47,889 bases of DNA from Streptomyces abyssomicinicus (GTDB taxonomy: Bacteria; Actinomycetota; Actinomycetes; Streptomycetales; Streptomycetaceae), in NCBI RefSeq assembly GCF_008974245.1, contig NZ_BBZI01000007.1, positions 206,993 through 254,881 of the forward strand, in the 5' to 3' direction. Numbering within the stretch: position 1 is the stretch's first letter; each line of letters starts with the position of its first letter. The notes beneath the pieces were generated by a model that searched no databases, had not been told where the DNA came from, and saw only the letters and a program-made list of their open reading frames with translations. This document shows, piece after piece, positions 1-7,058 of this stretch. The translations under genes were made by a program, and so were the position numbers.

Positions 1-442
1 GGCGCGGGAGGGGGGAGGAGTACACCACGCTGGTGGTCACCGACCCGAGTCCGCCGATCCGCCCGGACACCTCCTCCAGGTGCCGCATCGAGCGCGCGGT
101 CACCTTCAGGACGAAGCAGTCGTCCCCCGTCACATGGTGCGCCTCCACGATCTCCGGAGTGGCGGCCACCAGGTCGTGGAACGGCTTGTAGTTCGACGTC
201 GGGTACCGCAGCCGGACGAACGCCAGCACCGGCAGGCCCAGCCGCTCCGGATCGACGACCGCCGAGTAACCCCGGATCACCCCGGCCTCCTCCAGCCTGC
301 GCACCCGCTCGGTGACGGCGCTGGGAGACATGGAGACGGCCCGGGCCAGCTCGGTGAAGCTCGCCCGGCCGTCCCGCTGCAGCACGTCGAGGATGCGCAG
401 ATCAGTGGCGTCCGGCGTGTACGCCGGGAGATGCGTGGTCAT
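1..442 (-). CDS. Lrp/AsnC family transcriptional regulator (3' end cut by window edge)
   Basis: The protein begins with a winged-helix DNA-binding region (about residues 8-60) containing the AsnC pattern LRILDVLQRDGRASFTELA and the recognition-helix stretch MSPSAVTERVRRLEEAGVI. A RAM-type effector-binding domain follows, with the typical DCFVLKV strand and the near-terminal TTSVVYSSPLPR. The family is usually about 150 residues, so only a few C-terminal residues are missing. The start is the ATG whose complement lies at 440-442; there is no clear Shine-Dalgarno sequence, so the message may be leaderless. It is divergent from a rhodanese gene, with a perfect palindrome between them that may be its operator. 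Members sense amino acids; the ligand here cannot be told. Confidence 0.9.
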   Translation of the reverse strand, partial: MTTHLPAYTPDATDLRILDVLQRDGRASFTELARAVSMSPSAVTERVRRLEEAGVIRGYSAVVDPERLGLPVLAFVRLRYPTSNYKPFHDLVAATPEIVEAHHVTGDDCFVLKVTARSMRHLEEVSGRIGGLGSVTTSVVYSSPLPR

Positions 443-453
443 GGGCCGAGCAT

Positions 454-470
454 GCCGGGGATTCCCCGGC
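454..470. promoter_or_regulatory. Perfect 17-bp palindrome, candidate Lrp operator
   Basis: GCCGGGGATTCCCCGGC has 8-bp arms around one central base and lies 12 bp upstream of the Lrp-type gene start, in the divergent region shared with the rhodanese gene. A TAGATT -10-like element for the rhodanese gene is at 523-528. Autoregulation from such a site is common for Lrp/AsnC proteins; binding here is inferred. Confidence 0.45.
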
Positions 471-565
471 GTCACAACCGGAGCGCCGTGGATCGGCCGT
501 TCAGGGCGGCGGCCGCGGCGCCTAGATTCTCCGGTGTCGGAAAGCCGCACCGGAAGGACCACCCC

Positions 566-1063
566 ATGGCCAACGCATCGACCCCCGTCGACAACCCCGT
601 GCTGCGCGTCGCGCCCGCCGCACCGGCCGAGGCCGCCGCCTACTTCTCGGCGAGCCTCGCCTTCCACGCGGACGTGTCCGACGTCGCGGCCGCCCTCGCC
701 GCCGCCGGCCCCGGCGGCGACCCGGGCTTCGTGCTGGTCGACACCCGGTCCACCGAGTCGTGGGACCAGGGGCACGTGCCCGGCGCGCTGCACCTGCCCA
801 CCGCCCTCCTGCCGCAGCTGGCGGACCGCCTGCTGGATCCGGCGGTCCCGGTCGTCACCTACTGCTGGGGCCCCGGCTGCAACGGCGCCACCCGCGCCGC
901 GCTGGCGCTGTCCCTTCGCGGGTACCGGGTCAAGGAGATGCTCGGCGGCTTCGAGTACTGGGTCCGTGAGGGCTTCGCCTACGAGACCGCCGAGGGCGGC
1001 GGGCGGCGGAGCCCCGACCCGCTCACCGCGCCCGTCGTCGAGGACGCCGACTGCGGCTGCTGA
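566..1063 (+). CDS. Rhodanese-domain protein
   Basis: A 165-residue single-domain rhodanese-like protein. It shows the conserved VDTRSTESWDQGHVPGALHL segment, where family members have D-R...E...GHI.GA, and the active-site loop CWGPGCNGA with its cysteine, followed by AALALSLRGYRVKEMLGGFEYW. The protein ends in DADCGC, a cysteine-rich tail. Rhodaneses transfer sulfane sulfur through the loop cysteine; the in vivo donor and acceptor are unknown here. The start ATG at 566 follows a GGAAGG ribosome site at about 552-557. It is probably cytoplasmic, since no signal peptide is seen. It is divergent from the Lrp-type regulator, which may control it, and ends at a strong hairpin shared with the convergent DUF885 gene. 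Confidence 0.88.
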   Translation: MANASTPVDNPVLRVAPAAPAEAAAYFSASLAFHADVSDVAAALAAAGPGGDPGFVLVDTRSTESWDQGHVPGALHLPTALLPQLADRLLDPAVPVVTYCWGPGCNGATRAALALSLRGYRVKEMLGGFEYWVREGFAYETAEGGGRRSPDPLTAPVVEDADCGC

Positions 1064-1110
1064 ACAGGGTGGGCCGAGGAGCCGGCGCCCCGCCCGTCCA
1101 CCCGCCGGTG

Positions 1111-1144
1111 GGCTGTGACGGGGGCGCCGGACCCCGTCACAGCC
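1111..1144. terminator. Bidirectional hairpin terminator overlapping a stop codon
   Basis: Perfect 13-bp arms (1111-1123 and 1132-1144) with an 8-nt loop lie between the convergent rhodanese and DUF885 genes. The TGA of the DUF885 gene (complement 1137-1139) is inside the right arm, so the last codons and stop form part of the terminator stem. Confidence 0.75.
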
Positions 1145-2828
1145 GGGAGAGCTCGTCGACCAGGTCGTCCAGTCCCAGCGAGCCCTGCGAGAGGGCGGCC
1201 ATGTGCCAGGCCTTGGCGTCGAAGGCGTCGCCGTGCCGCGCACGGGCCTTCTCGCGGCCCAGCAGCCAGGCGCGCTCGCCCAGCTTGTAGCCGATGGCCT
1301 GGGCGGGCATCGACAGGTACCGCGTCAGCTCGCTCTCCACGAAGTCCGCGGGGCGGCTGCTGTGCGCACCGAAGAACTCCTGGGCCAGGCCGGGCGTCCA
1401 CCGCTCACCCGGGTGGAAGGGCGAGTCCGCGGGGATCTCCAGCTCCAGGTGCATGCCGATGTCGACGATCACCCGCGCCGCGCGCATCATCTGCGCGTCC
1501 AGGTAGCCGAGCCGCTCCTCCGGGTCCGGCAGGTAGCCCAGCTCGTCCATCAGCCGCTCCGCGTACAGCGCCCAGCCCTCCATGTTGGCGCTGACACCGC
1601 CCACCGTGGCCTGGTAGCGGGAGAGGTCCTTGGCCACGTACGTCCACTGCGCGAGCTGGAGGTGGTGGCCGGGAACACCCTCGTGGTACCAGGTGGAGAC
1701 CAGGTCGTAGACGGGGAACCGGGTCAGCCCCATGGTGGGCAGCCAGGTCCGGCCCGGCCGGGAGAAGTCCTCCGACGGGTTGGTGTAGTACGGGGCGGCG
1801 GCGCTGCCGGGCGGGGCGATGCAGGACTCCACCCGCTTCACCGGCTCGGCCAGCTCGAAGTGGGTGCCGTCCAGCTCGGCGACGGCACGGTCCATCAGCC
1901 CCTGGAGCCATTGGCGGACCTCGTCGACGCCCTCGATGTGCCGTCCGTGCTCGTCCAGGTGGGCCAGCGCCACCCACGGGGTGGCGGCCCCGGGCAGGAT
2001 GCGCTCCGCCTCGGTCCGCATCTCCCCGAGCAGGCGGTGGTATTCGGCCCACCCGTACGCGTACGCCTCGTCGAGGTCCAGGTCGGTGCCGTTGAAGTAG
2101 CGGGCCCAGCGGGCGTACCGCTCACGGCCCACCGTGTCCGGGGCGCCGGCGACGGACGGCGCGTACACGTCCCGCATCCAGTCCCGCAGCTCCACCAGGG
2201 AAGCGGTGGCGCCACGGGCGGCCTCGTCCAGCTCGGCGCGCAGCTTCTGCGGACCGTCGGCCGCGAAGTCCTCGAACCAGCCGCGGCCGGTGCCGTGCGG
2301 GTCCGCCCACTCGGTGAGCTGGCCCACGAACGTCGCGGTGGGCCGCGGTCCGCCGTACAGCCCGCGCTCCAGACCCAGCGCCAGCGACTCCCGGTACCCG
2401 GCCAGCGCGGCCGGCACGGCGCGCAGCCGCTCCGCGAGCGCGGCCCAGTCCTCCTCCGTGTCCGCCGGGGTGACGGTGAAGACCTCACGGAGCGAGTGGA
2501 CCGGACTGTGGATGTTGCTGACCGCCCGCAGACCCTCCTGCGCCTCGTGGACGGCGAGTTCGGCGGTCAGCCGCTCACGCAGCAGGCGGGCGCACCGCCG
2601 CTCGATGCCGGTGTCCGCGCCGGGCCGGCGCTCGGCCTCGTCGAGCCGGGCCAGGGTGTCCCGCTGGAGCGCGGCCAGGGCCTCCTGCCCGGCCGGAGAG
2701 GTGTCCGGCAGCCTGCTCGAACTCTCCTTGACGCCGAGGTAGGTGCCGGTGATCGGATCGAGGGCGACCAGGTCGTCGACATAGGCGTCGGCGACCTGGC
2801 GGGGCAGCGGGTTGTTGGTGTCTGACAT
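1137..2828 (-). CDS. DUF885 family protein, probable metal-dependent hydrolase
   Basis: About 563 residues, normal for the DUF885 family. The hallmark is HEGVPGHHLQL around residue 382, an HExxH-like gluzincin metal motif preceded by VSTWY, with a glutamate-rich helix further on (GWALYAERLMDELG, about 40 residues later) that typically supplies another metal ligand. No signal peptide is seen, so it is probably cytoplasmic. Family members are believed to be zinc peptidases or related hydrolases; the substrate is unknown. An upstream in-frame ATG at 2837 exists, but the GGAAAGG ribosome site abuts it and is correctly spaced (9 nt) for the ATG at 2828. The gene lies downstream of nothing co-directional within its own promoter gap, since a hairpin separates it from the ACT-GNAT gene. 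Confidence 0.85.
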   Translation of the reverse strand: MSDTNNPLPRQVADAYVDDLVALDPITGTYLGVKESSSRLPDTSPAGQEALAALQRDTLARLDEAERRPGADTGIERRCARLLRERLTAELAVHEAQEGLRAVSNIHSPVHSLREVFTVTPADTEEDWAALAERLRAVPAALAGYRESLALGLERGLYGGPRPTATFVGQLTEWADPHGTGRGWFEDFAADGPQKLRAELDEAARGATASLVELRDWMRDVYAPSVAGAPDTVGRERYARWARYFNGTDLDLDEAYAYGWAEYHRLLGEMRTEAERILPGAATPWVALAHLDEHGRHIEGVDEVRQWLQGLMDRAVAELDGTHFELAEPVKRVESCIAPPGSAAAPYYTNPSEDFSRPGRTWLPTMGLTRFPVYDLVSTWYHEGVPGHHLQLAQWTYVAKDLSRYQATVGGVSANMEGWALYAERLMDELGYLPDPEERLGYLDAQMMRAARVIVDIGMHLELEIPADSPFHPGERWTPGLAQEFFGAHSSRPADFVESELTRYLSMPAQAIGYKLGERAWLLGREKARARHGDAFDAKAWHMAALSQGSLGLDDLVDELSRL

Positions 2829-2880
2829 GGGGGCCATCCTTTCCCAGGAGGAGGGCCCACGTCAGCACCGACCGGGCGTC

Positions 2881-2923
2881 CGGTGGTGACAGCGGCCGGA
2901 AAGCGCCCCCGCCGTCACCACCG
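2881..2923. terminator. Hairpin downstream of the ACT-GNAT gene
   Basis: Perfect 10-bp inverted repeat, CGGTGGTGAC at 2881-2890 and its complement at 2914-2923, begins 8 bp past the stop of the minus-strand ACT-GNAT gene. It most likely terminates that transcript; because it also lies upstream of the DUF885 gene an operator role is possible. Confidence 0.5.
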
Positions 2924-2930
2924 CGTCGCC

Positions 2931-4262
2931 TCAACTCCCGTCCGCACGCCCCTGGTCGGACACCGCGCCGCACTGCGGCAGGGCAGCCGGAACGGGCTCC
3001 ACCCGGGCGGTGATCACCAGGGTGCCCTCCTCGACCTGGTACTCCAGCGGCAGCTCGAGGCCGCGCATCGCCGCCAGCATCCCGGTGTTGGACGCCTGCG
3101 TCACCGCGTAGACGGCGCCGCAGCCGGCCTCGGCGGCCATCCGCACCAGCCGGTACAGCAGTTCACCGCCGATGCCGCGCCGCTGCCAGGCGTCCTCCAC
3201 GAGCAGCGCGACCTCGGTCTCGTCGCCGTCCCACAGGAGGTGACCGAGCCCGACGACGTGACCGCGCGTGGTCTCCACCACCAGGGTGCGGCCGAAGTTG
3301 GGGCTGAGCAGGTGCCGCAGGTAGCGGTCGGCGTCGCCCACCGGGCCGTGGTACCGCCGCCGCAGGGTCTGCGGCGAGCAGCGGGTGTGGAGCGCCTTCG
3401 CCGCCTCCAGGTCACCCGGTCCGGCCCGGCGGACCGTGAAGTGGCCCGCGCCGGACACCGTCAGCAGGTCCTCCGAGACCGGGAGCCGCGGCCCGAGACG
3501 GCCGTCGAGCTCCACCAGGGCACGGGCCCGGGCGAACTCGGCCGGGGTGAAGGGCAGGTGGGGCCGGTCCACGGTGATCACGCCGCCGTCCGGGGTGGGC
3601 AGGCGCATCACGGTGCCGGAGTCCTCGTCGAGCTCCGCCGCCCCGGCCTGCTGCTCCCCGCTCCCGCCGCCCCGCCCGGGCGGAGCCTGGCGGATTGCGC
3701 AGCGGCCCAGCAACTGGCGCAGAGCGAGCGGAAGTTCGGCGGGGTCGAGGGCGGTGCGGGTGGCCAGGGTCACGGCGCGCGTCGGGGCGTCCACCAGGTC
3801 GTGGGCGTCGCCGCGCTCCGTCCAGACGTCCCAGCCGCCGGCCCGCTGCACCTCGGCGGCCAGCTCGGCGGCGGTCACCCCGCCGGGCGCGCGGAGCAGG
3901 AACTCGTCCACCACGCCGTCGGCCAGCGGGTGGGTCTGGAGGCTGACGATGTCCACGCCGAGCCCGGCGAGCCGGGCGCACAGCGCGGCCAGCGAGCCCG
4001 GCTCGTCGCGCACCGTGGCGCGCATCCGCCAGAGCGCCGAAGGCGCCCCGCCCGCCACCGCCAGGGGTTCGGGGCCGGGCCGCCCGGTCCGCCGCCCCCG
4101 GGAGGACGACGGCCGGGCGCCGGTATCGGTATCACCGGCCGGGGGCCTGGGTCCGTGGCGTCCGGTCCACCAGGCCTGGAATCCGGACGGGGCCAGACGC
4201 AGCCAGGACGGAGCCGGCCGGTCACTGTCTCGTTCACAGGTCACGCGCTTCATGGAAGACAT
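2931..4262 (-). CDS. ACT-domain GNAT acetyltransferase, candidate amino-acid-regulated protein acetyltransferase
   Basis: A 443-residue two-domain protein. After a proline/arginine-rich N-terminal stretch of about 75 residues comes an ACT-like fold (about 78-150: MRATVRDEPGSLAALCARLA, then VDIVSLQTHPLADG). The C-terminal GNAT domain (about 280-425) has the acetyl-CoA loop QRRGIGGELLYRL and the AVTQASNTGML segment. ACT-GNAT proteins of actinomycetes (MaKat of Micromonospora, SrKat of Streptomyces) are lysine acetyltransferases allosterically controlled by amino acids and can act on acyl-CoA synthetases; that role is inferred. In-frame ATGs occur at 4274, 4262 and 4253. The GGAGG at about 4277-4281 is too close to the first, so 4262 is chosen with moderate certainty. 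It appears to be transcribed alone. Confidence 0.82.
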   Translation of the reverse strand: MSSMKRVTCERDSDRPAPSWLRLAPSGFQAWWTGRHGPRPPAGDTDTGARPSSSRGRRTGRPGPEPLAVAGGAPSALWRMRATVRDEPGSLAALCARLAGLGVDIVSLQTHPLADGVVDEFLLRAPGGVTAAELAAEVQRAGGWDVWTERGDAHDLVDAPTRAVTLATRTALDPAELPLALRQLLGRCAIRQAPPGRGGGSGEQQAGAAELDEDSGTVMRLPTPDGGVITVDRPHLPFTPAEFARARALVELDGRLGPRLPVSEDLLTVSGAGHFTVRRAGPGDLEAAKALHTRCSPQTLRRRYHGPVGDADRYLRHLLSPNFGRTLVVETTRGHVVGLGHLLWDGDETEVALLVEDAWQRRGIGGELLYRLVRMAAEAGCGAVYAVTQASNTGMLAAMRGLELPLEYQVEEGTLVITARVEPVPAALPQCGAVSDQGRADGS

Positions 4263-4361
4263 GTTCTGATGCATGCCTCCACGGTGAGGGACCGGTGTTG
4301 CGTGATCACGAACGTTTTGTGACCCTCCGGTTAAGCGCAGTTCTGTCCGCTATGGGGGATC

Positions 4362-7058
4362 TCACACCGCGGATCCCTCGGGACGGGAACCGTCCGCCAC
4401 GGCGGCCCGCAGCCGCCGCGCCTCGGCGACCAGACGCGAGGAGCCGCCGCGGCCGGCCACCGCGTCCAGACCGGCCACCTCACCGCCGGCCCCGGACCGC
4501 TCGACGCAGTCCGCGGCCACCGCCAGCAGCTCGCCCAAAGCACGGGCGTTCACCGGCTCGTCCGCCCCCAGCAGCGGCGGAAGCACGGCGCGCAGCACCG
4601 ACCACACGGTCCGGCGGGCACCGCCGTCGGCCGCCGTGCGCAGGGCGTCCGCGAGGCGGCCCGGCACGACCACGTCGGACAGCACCAGCGCGGCCAGGTC
4701 CGCGCCCAGCGCCTCCGCGTCCAGCTCGCCGCCCGCCGCGAGCAGCAGCAGGGCGTCCACCGCCGCCAGACGGTCGCCGACGGTCCGGGAGCCGAGCCCG
4801 TAGGCCACCGACAGGCGAAGCGCCGGGCCCGCCACGCCCGCCGACTCCGCCAGCAGGGGCAGCAGCCGCACGTCGGCGGGGGAGTCCCGGAGGGTGCCGC
4901 GGGCGAACTCGTGCAGCATGCGCACGGCCACCAGCTCCCGGTGGCCCGGAAGCAGGGAGGGCCAGTACGGGGCGAGGCCGGCGCCGCGGGCCACGCAGTG
5001 GTACCGGTCGCACCGCTCCACCGCGCCGACCGGTGTGCCCAGGCCGCGGAACCCCCGCGGAAGGTCCTGGAGGTCCGGCATCCCGTCGTACTCCACCAGC
5101 AGCACGTGCTCCGCCTCGACCTGCCGCCCCGCCGGGAGGCCGGGGCCGCCGCGGTCCAGCCACTCGGCCAGCCGGGTGCCCGCCGTCGTGCCCAGCGCGC
5201 GGGCGCGCCCGGCCGCGGCCCCGCAGGCCACAAGGTCGCCGAGGCGGAGACGGAGCAGCGCCTGCGCGAAGTCGTTCTCCCCGACGCGGGCGTTCAGCCG
5301 CCGGTACTCCTCCAGCCGCCCGACGAGTTCGCCGGGCTCCAGCAGACCGTTGCCCCAGCTCGGGACCGAGAGCAGGAGCGGCTGCGGATCGGTGCGCATC
5401 CGGTAGGCCGCCTCCCACAACCGGGCCTGGAAGGCGCGCGTCAACTGCCCGTGCGCGCAGGAGTGCTCGGCCGCGCCGTTCACCGTCGCCGCGTGCAGCG
5501 CGGAGAGCTTCGGCACCTGGAACAGGGTCGCCAGGAGCAGGTCGACCGCGTGCGCGCGGGTGAACGGACCGGGGTGGTCGTGGCGGAAGTGGGCAGCGGC
5601 GCGCATGCCGTCGTAGGACGAGCGGCCACCCTGCCACCACCAGCGGGTGGCGGCCACCGGCCCGAGCGCCTCCAGCAGGGCCCCCCGGTCCCGGTGGGCC
5701 CACCGGACCAGGCCGTCCAGCGTCCGTTCGAAGGCCGGGACCTCCTCCCCGGGGAGGCCCTCGCCGGCCAGCAGGGCGCCGGTCTCCTCCGCGACCTCCT
5801 CGACGGTGGCCGGCGGGGGCGCGAGGCGTCGCGGGGCCGGCGTCGGCGGAAGGACCTCCTCGCAGGGCCCGGCCGGGCCCGCGTCCGCGTCGTCGACGCC
5901 CAGCGCCGACAACAGGCGGGCACGTGCCGGGGGAGGCAGCAGCCCGGCCCCGGCGGCCAGGGCCTCGCGGGCCGCCGCGCCGCCGGGCGGTGCGGGCAGA
6001 CGCCGCTCCAGCAGGGCGAAGGCCCGGTCCCGCAGGGCGGTGTCCTCGTGACCGAGGACCGGGGCGAGCGAGGGCAGCACCGCGTCCGCCGCCCCGGGGT
6101 GCCGGGCCAGATGCCTGCCCAGCAGCGTGAGCTGCGCGCGGACCAGCTTCTTCTCCGGGCGGAACAGCACGGACGCGGACACCTCGGCGAGTGCGCTCCC
6201 GGTCAGCGCGCCGGCCGCCGCGAGCTCGCCGAGCACCGCCTGGGCGTACCCGGCCACGGTGGACGGGGCGTCCGCGGCCAGCGCCTGCCAGTCGGCCACG
6301 CGCTCACGCCGCTCCTCGGCGGTGAGGCCGAGCGCCGTCAGCAGACCCAGGAAGAACCGCAGGCTCGGTGGCGAGCCACCGCGCAGCAGCCGGGAGAGAC
6401 AGCCGTCCAGCATCGCCCCGCGGGGCAGGGCCCCTTCGGAGGTGAGCGTGGTCAGGGCGTCGGTCCAGGCGTCGGCCGGCAGCATCCGGCCCATCTCCTC
6501 GACCTCGAACAGCGCCGCCACCAGAGGAACCAGGTGGGGGTCGCGCCGCAGCCGCTCGGTCAGTGTGCCGGACGGGCGCCACGCGCCCACGTGGAAGCTG
6601 CGGACCCACCCGGACACATACCCGTCGGTGACCGGCGGCGGGCAGCCGGCCAGCGTGACCAGCCCTGACAGCAGCTCGAACGGAACGACCTCCGCGGCGC
6701 CGTGTCCCGCCACGCGCCGCGCCACGTCGGCGAGCCAGGCGGGCTCCCGGCCCTCCAGCAGCCGCAGCAGCGTCAGGGGCGGCACGGCGCTCCCCGCCCC
6801 CCACCAGAGGTCCCGGGCGCTCAGCCACGAGGCGACCGCCGCGGCACCCGTCGGGCAGGCCACCCCTGCCACCAGGAGCGGCGGGTAGGCGGTCCTCGAC
6901 GCGGCGGTCCAGCGGTCGCGGCGAAGTTCGGCGCGCAGCTCCCGCAACAGCGGTACGTGACGGCGGCGTTCGGACGCGGACATCCCCTCCAGCAGGTCCA
7001 GCGTCCGGACCGTGTCCCCGGCCCTCACCGCTTCGACGAGTCCGTTCCCCGTCGTCAT
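4362..7058 (-). CDS. DUF6493-type large repeat protein, downstream paralogue
   Basis: An 898-residue protein without signal peptide or membrane segment, rich in leucine and alanine helices that look HEAT-like. Landmark strings shared with the gene just upstream are CPPPVTD (N-terminal third), EKKLVRAQLTLLGRHLA (middle), a variable charged linker (about 480-520), NDFAQALLRLR and, near the C-terminus, VAYGLGSR and a VDCVERSGAGG-like segment. I recall this family as DUF6493, which is often found next to SWIM zinc-finger proteins. No catalytic motif is visible. Its ATG overlaps the TGA of the upstream paralogue (ATGA at 7055-7058), so the two are translationally coupled. Function is unknown; a scaffold or substrate-binding role would fit a helical repeat protein. 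Confidence 0.75.
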   Translation of the reverse strand: MTTGNGLVEAVRAGDTVRTLDLLEGMSASERRRHVPLLRELRAELRRDRWTAASRTAYPPLLVAGVACPTGAAAVASWLSARDLWWGAGSAVPPLTLLRLLEGREPAWLADVARRVAGHGAAEVVPFELLSGLVTLAGCPPPVTDGYVSGWVRSFHVGAWRPSGTLTERLRRDPHLVPLVAALFEVEEMGRMLPADAWTDALTTLTSEGALPRGAMLDGCLSRLLRGGSPPSLRFFLGLLTALGLTAEERRERVADWQALAADAPSTVAGYAQAVLGELAAAGALTGSALAEVSASVLFRPEKKLVRAQLTLLGRHLARHPGAADAVLPSLAPVLGHEDTALRDRAFALLERRLPAPPGGAAAREALAAGAGLLPPPARARLLSALGVDDADAGPAGPCEEVLPPTPAPRRLAPPPATVEEVAEETGALLAGEGLPGEEVPAFERTLDGLVRWAHRDRGALLEALGPVAATRWWWQGGRSSYDGMRAAAHFRHDHPGPFTRAHAVDLLLATLFQVPKLSALHAATVNGAAEHSCAHGQLTRAFQARLWEAAYRMRTDPQPLLLSVPSWGNGLLEPGELVGRLEEYRRLNARVGENDFAQALLRLRLGDLVACGAAAGRARALGTTAGTRLAEWLDRGGPGLPAGRQVEAEHVLLVEYDGMPDLQDLPRGFRGLGTPVGAVERCDRYHCVARGAGLAPYWPSLLPGHRELVAVRMLHEFARGTLRDSPADVRLLPLLAESAGVAGPALRLSVAYGLGSRTVGDRLAAVDALLLLAAGGELDAEALGADLAALVLSDVVVPGRLADALRTAADGGARRTVWSVLRAVLPPLLGADEPVNARALGELLAVAADCVERSGAGGEVAGLDAVAGRGGSSRLVAEARRLRAAVADGSRPEGSAV

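Noticed and set aside
1..442. Lrp regulator as controller of ddaH-rocD, as in mycobacteria
   Set aside because: It lies 36 kb away and next to a rhodanese gene; nothing in the sequence links them.
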